A stretch of 64,000 bases of DNA from Lunularia cruciata (Eukaryota; Streptophyta; Marchantiopsida; Lunulariales; Lunulariaceae), in NCBI GenBank assembly GCA_948567375.1, contig OX419759.1:21420744-21484743 (forward strand). Reading direction: 5' to 3'. The translations under genes and the position numbers were made by a program. Below are positions 13,301 to 23,075 of this stretch, piece by piece. The notes below the pieces were generated by a model, which saw only the letters and a program-made list of their open reading frames with translations, did no database searches and was not told where the DNA came from. Within the stretch, counting starts at the first letter, position 1. The number at the start of each line of letters is the position of its first letter.

Positions 13301-16300
13301 TAGGGCACTTGTCAGAGCAAAACCTATATGCTTTACAGAAGGTGGTGGAGGGGTTGAAACTAGATCCCAAAGGAAAACTCGAGTTCTGCATTGGGTGTGC
13401 AGAAGGTAAGGCACACAAGGCTTCTAGAAATCTTCATCTAGAGCTTCTGGTCTTCTAGATATCATACATTCTGATGTATGGGGATACATTACTGAGAAGT
13501 CATTGAGTGGAGCAGCCGACTATATTTCCTTTGTGGATGATTACAGTAGAGAGAGCTTTATCTATCTCATGAAAAGCAAGGATGAAGTGCTGCGAAAATT
13601 CCAGAAGTTTGTAGCCATGGCTGAGTTGGAGACTGGGAGGAAAGTCAAGCAATTGAGAGCAGATGAAGGCAGAGAGTACAGGAATGAAGAATTCCTCTCT
13701 TTTCTGTCAGAGGAAGGAATTCTCCTTGACTCTACTGCCAGAGACAGTCCTGCACAAAGTGGAGTTGCAGAAAGGTTGAATAGGACACTGGTGGACAAAG
13801 CATTGGCAATGCTCCAACATGCCAAGCTGGAGAGAAAGCTTTGGGGCGCTGCAATTAGCACTGCAAATTTTCTTAGAAATATCAGTGGTACCAGAGCATT
13901 GCAAGGAAGAACTCCTGAAGAATGCTGGAGTGGTAAGACGGCTAATCTTTCAGCTTTGAAAGTTTTTGGATGTCCTACCAATGTTTATATTCCCAAGGAG
14001 CAAAGGAGGAAGTTCACAAAGAAGTCTGAGAGAATGCTTTTTGTAGGATATGAAGAGGGACTGAAAGGATATCTACGGTACAATCCTAAGTCTGGACAGA
14101 TCATCAGAAGTAGAGATATACTCTTTGATAAATTGAGGACTTGGAGTGAGAACAATGATGAGTTGCAGAAGCAAGCTGATCAGTTTGATCAGCCTGATCG
14201 TCTATCTTCCCAAGCTGCCGAGTCAGTTCTTCAGATCAATCATCAGAAGAGCAATCTCTACCTGACGCTGATGGTTCACCAAAGGAGAGTCTGAATGTGT
14301 AGAAAAGAAGGCCTAAACAGACGGTGGTTTCTGATTCTGATACTACAGAAGAAGACTCTCAGAAACAGACTGCAGATGCAGAATCTCTGAGTGAGATTCC
14401 AGAAATGTCAAGAGATGACATGAAACTTCTGGGGACAGAGCCAAGAAGATTACAGAGAGATAGAAAACCTGTTGACAGACTTGGCTTTCTATCAGAAGAG
14501 ATGTTAGATGAATCTTACATCTGTCATGAAGATTGTGATCGAGACACTTAACAGCAAGCTATGCTCAGACCAGATTCGAGTCAATGGGAGTTGGCTGGAG
14601 CAGAAGAGAAGAAGTCTCTTCAGACGAATGGTACATGGGTACTAGCTGACTTACCACCAAGTAGGAAAGCAATTGACTGTAAATGGGTTTTCAGGGTCAA
14701 ACGTGGAGCTGAGAATGAGATCCTGAAGTACAAGGCAAGAATTGTTGCAAAGGGCTTCAATCAGAAAGCGCCGATAGTCATTCAGAAAATTTTGCACCTG
14801 TTGCCAGGTATGGATCTATTTGCATGCTTCTAGCTGTTACAACAGAGAGAAATGGGGAAGTGGAGCAGTCAGATGTGAAAACAGCTTTTCTCAATGGAGA
14901 TTTGAGAGAGACTATCTACATGGATGTTCTAAATGGATATATTGAAGGCAAAGGAAAACTATGCTTGCTTAAGAAGGCTTTATATGGTCTTAAGCAAGCT
15001 CCTAGAGCCTGGTATGAGAAACTAGACTCATACTTGAGAGAGCAGGATTTCACACGAGCAGATTCTGACATGAGTGTGTATACTAGAGATGATGTATACT
15101 AGCTGTATATGTAGATGATCTATTACTATTAGGGAACAGTAAATCTATCAATGGAGTGATAGATTTTTTGTGCTCTGTTTTTGAGATGACTATCCTTGGT
15201 CCTGTAAAACTCATTATGGGAATCAAAGTGAGCAGAGACAGAGAAGCATGATGGATCCAGATCAGTCAACCACAGTATGTGAGATCCATACTAGCTAAGT
15301 ATCAGATGACAGAGGCGAATCCTGTCTCTACACCTCTTGGTCTACGGTGGAAGCACAGCAGAATCATAGATGGGGAGGTGAATCACTATAGCAAAACGTT
15401 GTATCAGAGTGCTCTTGGTTCTCTAATGTTTATCATGGTCTGTACAAGACCAGATATATGCTATGCAGTGGGAGCACTAGCTAGATATACTAGCAACCCT
15501 GCACAAGTACATTGGAAAGGTATAAAGAGAGTATTCAGGTACTTAAAGGGTACTCAAGATGCATTCTTGGAGTACAGAAAGCAAGGGAACATACTTGCTT
15601 CTCAACTTGAAGCATTTACAGATGCTAGTTGGGGAGATGACACAGATAACAGCAGATCAACTAGTGGTCATGTAATCATGCTTAGTGGTGGAGCAATCAG
15701 CTGGCGTAGTAAACAGCAAACATCTGTTGCACTGTCTACTACTGAGGCAGAATTTATGGCTGCCTCAAATGCTACTCAAGAAGTCATCTGGAACAGGAGA
15801 CTTCTTAAGGAGCTGGGTTTTGAGCAGGAAAGTCCTACTACATTGTACTGTGACAATACAGGAAGTATAGCACTCAGGAAAAATCCTGTACATCACCCAA
15901 GGACTAAGCACATTGAGATTAGAAGAAGATTTGTAGAGGAGAAAGAAAAGGAGAATGTGGTGAAGTTAGTTTACTGTCCTACACAGGAGATGACAGCAGA
16001 TGTGTTTACAAAAGCATTACCTAAAGATAAACACATAAAATGTGTAGTAGAAATGGGAATAGTCCTAAACTCTTATTAAGTGGGAGTGTTAGTTTAGTTA
16101 ATCTCTAGTTTAGGGACTTCTTTTGTTTTTTAAGGTTTTGTTAAAATCCTCTAGAAACCCTGCTAAATATCTTCATCTTAGGGTAAAGAGGGGTGCAACC
16201 CTGATTAGGGTTAAGCAAAGCAACCCCCTAGGGTTTGCTTAAGTGTTTATAAGAGTGCTTTCTACTCTTGTTTCAGTTAGTTCTTCAACAAGGGTGATTC

Positions 16301-19300
16301 CCAACACCTCTTCCTTGCATTTCGTGAAATCCTCAGCTGCCTACCATCATCTCAGTATTGGAGGCTACTAGTGTTGCGTGAGAGAACCTATTTGATGCTT
16401 GTGAGTTGTGATACAAAGAGAGAGGTCTAGTATTGCAGTAGTGATGTCTGATACATCAGAATTAAGAGAGAGTGATAGACCTTCCACTTCAAAGACTAGG
16501 AAGCATGGTTCTCATCATAATCTTTAGTTTAGTGACTTTTCTAATTTTAAGGTTTTGTTAGATTCTTCTAGAAACTCTCTTAGATATCTGTTTAATGTAA
16601 AGTGGAGTGCAGCCCTAATTGAGGTTGTGCAAAGCAACTTCCTAAGGTTTGTTTATGTGTATATGTGACTGTTTTCTGCACTTGTTTGAGTCAATTGTTC
16701 TACAAGGATGATTCCTTGCACCAACACCTAGCATTTCGTGAAGTATTGAACTGCTTTACATTACCTCAGATGTGTTCTATGCTATTTCAGTGTTGGATGT
16801 TAGTAATGATGCGTGAGTCAACTTGTTTGCTGTCTTTGAACTCTGATATAAGGAGAGTGGTCTAGTATTGCACTATGTTAGTGATGTTTGATACATCATA
16901 GATTAGAATGACTGAGAGACCTTCTACTTCAAGAGCAGGAACAAAGGTTCTTATCATATTGCAACTGAATGTAGAAGTTACAAAGACGGTCCGGGCCAAC
17001 AATTAAGTATTGCAAATCGTCTAAGAACTTTGAAGCATTATTGGTGCTATCTGAAGGGATGAGAATCTAACAACTGCAGGGGTATTAGAGGATAGTGGAG
17101 AAAGGGTCTCCAAATTACAGACAAGAGAAAAGAATCAATCTTCAGAGGAGCAACAAGAAATTCTTGTTGTCCAGATATACTGATGTGTAAGAAATCAAAT
17201 CTCTCAGAATGTCGAAATTGCGTGCTAAGGCATCCCGTAGCACCTGATGAAAATTCCAAAGCCTTCAGAGCTTTGATAACAAGTGAGAGAATGAATATTA
17301 ACCTCTAATAACCCCCAAATCGGGATTACATAGATACATAGGCAAGCTCCCGAAGATCAAGAGCTATGCCTGATTGACATGACTGATGGGCATGGCTGAT
17401 CAGTTCCATGACTGTTCACTAACCTATGTCAGTTAGATAAACTGAGAGTCTGATGGATGAGCAATACTGATGTGCTCCTGTACAAATGTTCCATTATCTA
17501 TCATGCTGATCTAACAAATATTTCCTTGGATAAGTTTTGGAACGGTTAGCTAAGAGATTATGACTACTGGAGCCCAACTTTTTCATGAATTTGAACTTCT
17601 GGATCAATAGATATGGAGAGACTATATGTCATTTTCAATATAGAGTGTCAATCATGCGTTAGTCACATTGATTCGCTGAATCTTGTACTCAACTCCAACC
17701 TATCTGCAATAACGAGGTACTGCTATCAGCTGTGAAGCCTATAAAGCCACAGTCCAATATAGAAGAAAGCCTCCCAGTAGAAACTGAGGTTTTACCTTGC
17801 AAGTAAGCAGACGATTAGCTAAAAATGCCCATGTTGAAGATTTGGGTGCAGCTTGGTCACAGAAGTTCCTACCTATGAGCTTTATTTTGTCAATCTAGTC
17901 TATCAAGATGCTCATCAATCCCATCCACTGTACCTGGGCCGAAAGATTAGCCTTTTGTAGATCTTTCTCCATTGATTCCAGTTCTCCCTTGGCAGATTCA
18001 GTGATCTCACGAATATGATCCTCCGGGCATAAAGCTGCGTTGCCTATTTCACTTTGGAAAGCCTGCGACACCTGTTTAAGTAACTCCTTTAACTTTTGGT
18101 CCTTTTCCTGCAAAGAAGAAGCAGCCCAATTGGAGTGACCAATATATAGAAGAGCTACTTGTGTGGTCTGCCGCTGATCAAGCTTAGTGTGCGTAGAGAA
18201 GTACAAATCATATTATCGATTTTTTCTTTCCTTCCCCAAACTTGTCCACAGGGCTGTATGCAAGACGAACATTGGACAGGCTTTTCCTATATCTGAAGCC
18301 CATCCCTAATCATTCAAACTGATCTAAGCTTCAGTTGAGACCAGACATATCTGCACCTTCAACATTCTCTCAAGCTCAAGTACAGCTTCCCGTTCTTTGT
18401 CAAGAGTTCCCAACATATCTTTCTTCTCATCAGAAAATCTGTTGTTAGTCTCGGCCAGCTGGTCTTGCCAAATTTTACGCTCTTCGAGTAGCTTTTGACT
18501 TCCTTGATCGTTCTCATCCAAATTTGACTCACGAAATAACGCAGCTGGTTTCTGTTCAGTATTTGGAACTGAATGTGAAGAAATCACAGCCTGATGGAGG
18601 TTCTTAACCTGCAATGGAACTGTGCATGTATACGTTTCAATCGATAAAACAAACACTACTCTGAGCGACATAAAAGATGAAATTTATGCGAAACTTGGAG
18701 GCTGCTGCAAAGGTCTTCACGCTATCTGAAGCTAGATTTTGTCAAACTACAATCTAAGCTAGAGAGAGGCATAAGAGTACATATTATCAAGTGAGAACGT
18801 CTTAGTTTACGGTTTTATAATCTTACTTACCTCATCCTTGAGTGATTCGAGAACCTGTTGAACGGTAGATTCTTCTGTATCAAAGTCATATCTCTTTCCT
18901 GGCCTTGTTATACTCTAAACCAGTTTCCAAACCAAAGTCAAAATATGATCACTTCAACGTGGTGTTGAATCAGACTTTTCCGCAAAGTGATCCTAGTTAA
19001 TAGAACTAGTAGTATCCTATTGACAGAAAGGAAGACATTCAACGCTATAGAGATTCGATTCATGTACGCCAGGTTTTGTTCCCTGTTACTGGGACTTAAC
19101 GGCAACGAGAAATTGCCATAAAGTACCTTCCTTGCCATTCCTTTTTTGACCAAGATTATCCATCGCCGTCTGCTACCTAGTGAGCAAATTTTGCCCCTCA
19201 TTTGACGGGATCCAGTCTTTCGTTTGCCATTGTTCATTCCTCCAAGTTCCTGACTGGCAGACGCATCATTGCTGCTGCTGCTGCTGGAGTCGTTTCCTTT

Positions 19301-21379
19301 TCCTTCACACTCCATCAAGCATTCTTTGCTCTTCCCTGTAGATGGAGAAGTACTGCCCTCGCAATCATCCTTCTTGTGAACTTCCGGGATTAATTTATAA
19401 CCAGCTGCTGCAGGTGGCACAGGCCGAAGTGCATGGCCCCCCCATCCTCCACCTACTTTTACATGATCTAACTGCTGCACCAGATTTGAAATTCTTTTCT
19501 CCAAAACTTCCAGGGGACCATCTTTACAAGCCTCCTCAGGAATGGCTTTCTTTTTTCTAGAAAGTGGATTAAAGGGATTTCTCCTCCTATAGAAACCTTT
19601 AAGAAAATGGTCTGTACCGGGTAGATCTGATCTGATCCTGGACATGTCACTACCTCCGATCTCCTCTTCAGAGTAATAGACATCGCGATCTGTAGTTTCA
19701 AAATTGCTGCATTCAGCAAATTGGTCTCTAGTAGCTGATAACAGTGCAGAAGAGCTTAAGTCATCGACCCAAGCAACTGGCCGGACGGGTGATTCAGGAG
19801 GTTGGTTATTGGAGGCTTCCGCTTCCAACGCATTTGCGTCCTGCACCTGTATCCGTGCTACTTTTGGTTGGGATGTAGAATATTTAAGAGACTGGCCATT
19901 TGTACTGAAGTGGTTGTCTGTATATTGGATCTGAGCTTGATTTGGATGGCATACATTCTTGGGCAACCTCAGCCATCTTGACATACCCGGCCATGCAGTT
20001 GTCAAGGGTTGTTGCAAGGGGGGGAACTTTAATTGAGACTTGCGTAAGTCGATCGACGGCGAGATGCACTTTCCCCTTTGAGTCCCGGCCAAAGAGAGAG
20101 TTGCAGGGTCCAAAGCCCATGATTCATTTGAAGCAGGTGCATGATGCTGAACATGCAGTAGATCTTGAGGCACCTTATCAGACAGAGGAGCTAATACGGT
20201 TTCACCATCTAACTTGTAGAGATAAGGAGTGCTAGAAAGTACAGAATACCTATGAGGATCCTCAGACAGAGGAGCTGATATGGTTTCACCTTCTAACTTG
20301 TAGAGATGTGGAGTGGCAGAAATTACAGAACACCTATAAGGAACATGCGATAGAGGATCTGAGATGGTTTCACCATCTAACTTATAAAGATGTGGTGTGG
20401 CAGCGATTACAGAAGATCTGTAAGCAAGAGCTTGGCAGATTGGGTTGGTATGGATTCTTGAGGAAAAAGACAGCTCCTTTAAATGTGTACAGCCAGCAAG
20501 CATACGAAGATCTGAAAGGGAGTCCACCAGATTGTCTCGAAGATCTAAAATCTGCAACGAATACCTGCAGATCGATGGCACATTGGATGTTGAACTCAAG
20601 GAGATTATATCATGGATCAAAATCAGAATAAAGAAAAAAATGTAGAATCAACAGGAATCAGCTGATGCTTCTGTCAGCCCTAAAATCTTGAATCGGTGAC
20701 AGTGAGTTCGTGGATCGTCGGGTTCCTTTGATGTTACAACAATGAGATAGCATTTCCATTGTTTTACATTTAGCACATTTACTTGGCTCCACTAGCATCA
20801 CTAGACTTTGGATGATTTTGAAGCTTCTCACCACTAGTTCTTCTCCCTGGTAGAACTACGAACCACGATCTTTCATTATTTTTACTCCAAAGACGACGAA
20901 AACTATACCAGAGATAGACACGAGGTCTTGCCCCAGTAGCGTGGAGATTAGGGTTACCTTGGTCCACTGAGTGCAGAAATGCCGTGAAGCAATGTAATAC
21001 GGTTGTGAGACAGCACCAACTTTTTCAGACAACATAATCCTTGAAGGTCTTTGATATCTTCGATTTGATTGCAAGATAGATTGAGGACCTGCAAACAGGA
21101 TAACTGTGACAGACCTTCCATCTGTTTGATGTTGTTTGAGGACAAATTCAGCTCCTCGAGTCTCCGTAGATTTTCCAAGCCTTCTATGCAATCTATTTGA
21201 TTGTCATGGAGACTGAGGAACTCCAAATTGGTAAATAAAGACGGGCCAACGACATCTCGCAGAGACCTTAAGCCTGCCCCATAAGCATAGATTTCCTTGA
21301 TTTCGTATCCTGCAAAGAGATAAGCTCCATGAGGCCAACATTTCACCTGGGGATCATAAAGTAACCTGCTACAATCCAT
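4397..21379 (-). CDS. LRRCC1: LRRCC1/VFL1-type leucine-rich-repeat coiled-coil centriole protein, 18 exons
   Basis: Exons in order are 20958-21379, 19127-20564, 18831-18914, 18357-18608, 17934-18107, 11117-11239, 10663-10772, 10041-10198, 9625-9722, 8054-8107, 7815-7871, 6968-7204, 6089-6241, 5798-5949, 5454-5562, 5057-5137, 4529-4672 and 4397-4459. All 17 introns are GT-AG and every junction keeps phase, giving 1302 aa. Residues about 50-175 are SDS22-like LRRs (LEFLSLHDNQI, LEELNLSSNNI, LQVLNLSCNQI, LKKLVLSHNRI, LQILDLRDN). An LRR-cap motif follows and is tandemly triplicated (190-273). Then comes a low-complexity middle with a Ser run, and from about 620 a nearly continuous Lys/Glu/Leu/Gln-rich coiled coil. 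This layout matches animal LRRCC1/CLERC and Chlamydomonas VFL1, which act at centriole distal ends and in basal-body placement. A role in basal bodies of swimming sperm is inferred. Intron 5 (6.7 kb) holds retroelements; phase-neutral exons could be missing there. The last exon is the least certain. Confidence 0.8.
7370..7690. repeat. Dispersed non-coding repeat in intron 11 of the LRR gene
   Basis: This stretch shares diverged blocks with 8340-8600, notably around 'ATCCAGAACT' followed by 'TGCAAATGAG'. It has no long reading frame of its own. It lies between the exons at 7815-7871 and 6968-7204. Class and ends are not resolved. Confidence 0.45.
8340..9240. repeat. Dispersed non-coding repeat in intron 9 of the LRR gene
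   Basis: It shares with 24760-25570 the blocks AAGCCGTTCGAAGAACG, GACTTCATCAGTG and AGTGCCAAGGCAA, in the same order and orientation and at similar spacing. This suggests two members of one roughly 0.8-0.9 kb family. No transposase or reverse transcriptase motif was seen, so it may be a non-autonomous element. Exact ends and target duplications were not found. Confidence 0.55.
11299..11388. repeat. Left copy of a direct repeat flanking the intron-5 retroelement cluster
   Basis: From CTTCCTTGGAT through ATGGAGAGAC this matches 17519-17622 in the same orientation, with a few substitutions and a 14-bp insertion in the right copy. The shared middle includes GCTAAGAGATTATGACTACT. It is far longer than a retrotransposon target duplication. 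It lies just outside the LTR remnant at about 11405. Confidence 0.75.
11405..11478 (-). mobile_element. Truncated LTR remnant of a minus-strand Copia-like element
   Basis: The segment ending GATTACATAG aligns with the low-coordinate end of the LTR at 17284-17516 (AATATTAAC...TAATAAC...GATTACATAG). A local tandem copy of GGATATTAACTATAATA is present. It stops where the plus-strand Copia LTR begins (11479). The plus-strand element therefore seems to have inserted into this LTR. Confidence 0.55.
11840..16079 (+). pseudogene. Copia gag-pol remnant
   Basis: The polyprotein is broken by several stops and frameshifts. Gag starts near 11840 (MSDTSE) and continues at 12000-12788, ending with a damaged zinc knuckle. 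A protease core reads WFLDFGPTSHIC (about 12870), where an active enzyme would have DSG or DTG. Integrase (about 13300-14000) keeps HLWHLRLGHLS, a DDYSR segment and SGVAERLNRTL. Reverse transcriptase covers about 14600-15240; its YVDD motif at 15108-15119 lies just after a stop. RNase H (15279-16079) retains CTRPDICYAVG, TDASWGDD, STTEAEFMAAS and ADVFTKALPKDKH. It is probably inactive, since both gag and pol are interrupted. Confidence 0.9.
16087..16520 (+). mobile_element. 3' LTR of the Copia element fused to a second leader and gag start
   Basis: Begins TGTTAGTTTAGTTAATCTC after the polypurine tract and aligns with 11479 onward for about 430 bp. The match includes the ATGTCTGATACATCAG gag start near 16443, which a normal 3' LTR would not contain. 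The homology ends abruptly at about 16520, where a third copy starts. Confidence 0.75.
16522..16950 (+). mobile_element. Third copy of the Copia LTR-leader-gag start
   Basis: Aligns with 11479-11910 and 16087-16520, from TTTAGTTTAGTGAC through a gag start region (ATGTTTGATACATCATAG, now with an in-frame stop). It is more similar in places to the first copy than to the second, for instance in CCAACACCTAGCATTT. This makes three LTR-leader modules in one cluster. Confidence 0.75.
17268..17516 (-). mobile_element. 5' LTR and primer-binding site of a minus-strand Copia-like element
   Basis: Read on the minus strand, an LTR of about 233 bp runs from TGTTAGATCAGC (17516) to CTCTCA (17284). A decayed initiator tRNA-Met primer site follows (TTGTTATCAAAGCTCTG, compare TGGTATCAAAGC). 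Internal sequence continues to about 16960, where the plus-strand Copia modules begin. Its other LTR appears to be the fragment at 11405-11478. Confidence 0.65.
17519..17622. repeat. Right copy of the flanking direct repeat
   Basis: Second copy of the repeat at 11299-11388, starting directly after the LTR that ends at 17516. It carries a 14-bp insertion (AGTTTTGGAACGGT) relative to the left copy. Confidence 0.75.
20168..20419 (-). repeat. Triplicated 84-bp LRR-cap unit inside exon 2
   Basis: Three consecutive 84-bp units (20419-20336, 20335-20252, 20251-20168) encode 28-residue repeats, residues about 190-217, 218-245 and 246-273. Each has the pattern R-x-S-V-[IL]-x-[AS]-T-P-[HY]-LYKL-[DE]-GET. 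The first is preceded by NPICQALAY, so together they look like the LRR C-terminal cap (NPxC...YR..VI...P.L..LDG) copied twice more. The reading frame stays open through all three. Confidence 0.9.
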
Positions 21380-22851
21380 TTTCTGTTCTTAAAGGAAAAC
21401 TGAAGCACTGCCAAGAAGTATCAACAAGAGGTTAACAATCCCAAGCATAGCTTACTCAGATGGCGAGTTTGTCCATAATATATTGGATTGGTGACATCTA
21501 GTCTAGGCATATGTTTCTTGTTCATGAGGAACCAGTTCCTTTAAGAGATTTACCCGGATTGTCATGTCCCCCAGGAACTGTATCTTGGAGTACATTGCTC
21601 TCATGTCCTTCAGAATTGGGTGCCATCACCCTTGTCCGCTGCAATTTCCTCCACCTTTTGCACTCACCAGTTCAACCTTGTCTGTTCTTGAGAAGAAGTC
21701 ACTAAAACACCTGTTGCCATGGCCTGCTCTAATGTAGCTAAAAACACCATATTGGTTTGGAAACATCTCGTCTGGTGTAGATTCTTTGTCATCGAGGAGT
21801 TGACTGACCTTAAAGCAAATGACTTATCAGCTTCATTCCCCGAAGTGTAAAGTAATTGTTGCATGTACTCTCGTAGACCTGACTTCGAAAAGTACGCTAT
21901 CTAAGAGTTAGTGCTCACTACGACGGGTCCATCTTTTTTTCCTGTTGACGGGAAGGATGACGCTCGTGGAAAATGATTACCAGAAGAATGGAAATTACGA
22001 AAATAGGAAAGTTTAGTCCACCCATCAATTGGGTGAGCGCCTTGTGAATGTAGGAGGCTTAATCCAGAACTCCTCAGTGCACACGACCTCATCTCGACTT
22101 GCTTCACCCTGTGTTAGAAATCTGTGACTTCGTTCAGCAATCCGCTCTGATCGAGCTGAAAGTGCTAGTAGAGTACAGGGACGTTCCTTCCTGTACTTCT
22201 GACTGCCAAGGTAGATAAAGAACAGCGAGAAAGCAAACGTATAACGACACGATTTTCCACCGCATCTCTTTATACTCAGGTCAAATTGTCAGAGAATTTA
22301 GCTTGGACTAGAATCAAAGGTTCCGTTTGAGCTGTTAAAACACTTCTACTCTCAGCCACAATATGGGAGTTCAAGAAGTACCGGGAAGTGGCTAACTCAA
22401 TGAAGGTGAACCTCAAGAACCAGTGCTTAAGGATGCCGTAGTTTCTCGTACCAGGGAGTATTCTCGCCTGGAGTTGTACACCAACACCAACATGTCCAGG
22501 AAACGATTGCAAAGGACTTTCACAATTTTTTCTATGTCTCTGTCTTAAGATTATTGCTACAGAAGTCTTACACTTCGGCCACTAGGGAGCGTTGCGCAAG
22601 CCTCGCTCATTCAGTGCTGCAGTTCGCTACGAGTTGGAAACGACCGTCTTGGAGGTGTGGTATTGTTCTTGGAAGTTTCGTTCAAATCTGGAGCGTCTTC
22701 GGAGCCTGGTATGCTACTTGTCAACTCTCTACCTACCGTATCAGACCTTTTGAGAATTTTGGCGCGTAAAGTCAAGACCATTTGGTTGTGCCTGCTCATG
22801 AAGTGATCACATTTCTTTGTTTTCCTAATTTATGTCCTCGTTTCTAACTGT
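21380..22851. other. Intergenic region upstream of the LRR/coiled-coil gene
   Basis: No coding family was recognised on either strand. The 1.7 kb between this gene's ATG (21379) and the stop of the MORN gene (23076) should contain the promoter of the former and the 3' end of the latter. Confidence 0.5.
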
Positions 22852-22892
22852 CCACTATTCCTCAACTGGGTGCCCCAGTTGAGGAATAGTGG
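22852..22892. repeat. Perfect 19-bp inverted repeat with 3-nt loop
   Basis: The left arm CCACTATTCCTCAACTGGG (22852-22870) and right arm CCCAGTTGAGGAATAGTGG (22874-22892) are exact reverse complements separated by TGC. Transcribed RNA would form a strong hairpin. It lies about 180 bp beyond the stop codon of the RSPH1-type gene, so it could sit in or just past that gene's 3' end. Confidence 0.9.
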
Positions 22893-23075
22893 TAAGATTG
22901 GTAAGACGATATACATATGGTGGTGTGGAAATTGACAAGGTAGTCCAGAGCAAGGAGAACGAAAAATGTTTGTACCACCTCGCCAAAAGATAGGCTAGAC
23001 CAAAGGAAGTTCCAAAAGAAATGCGTTTACCGTGAGGTATAAACACTAACTTTAAGACTGTTCTGGCACATGAGA

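Larger units (their letters stand above)
11479..16520 (+). mobile_element. Decayed Ty1/Copia retrotransposon inside intron 5
   Basis: The element begins with an LTR at 11479 (first bases decayed from TGTTAG) and its internal part ends in a polypurine AAGTGGGAG directly before the second LTR at 16087. Domain order is gag, protease, integrase, reverse transcriptase, RNase H, as in Copia. It is opposite in strand to the host gene. Homology between the 5' and 3' ends runs past the LTR through the leader and first gag codons (11840 versus about 16443). The right end is therefore not a simple LTR but the start of another copy. The LTR/leader boundary was not resolved, because no canonical TGGTATCAGAGC primer site was seen. 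Confidence 0.85.

Noticed and set aside
21301-21337. Possible 37-bp intron in exon 1 of the LRR gene (GTGAAAT to TTTGCAG)
   Set aside because: Too short for a plant intron and removing it would shift the frame out of the LRRs.
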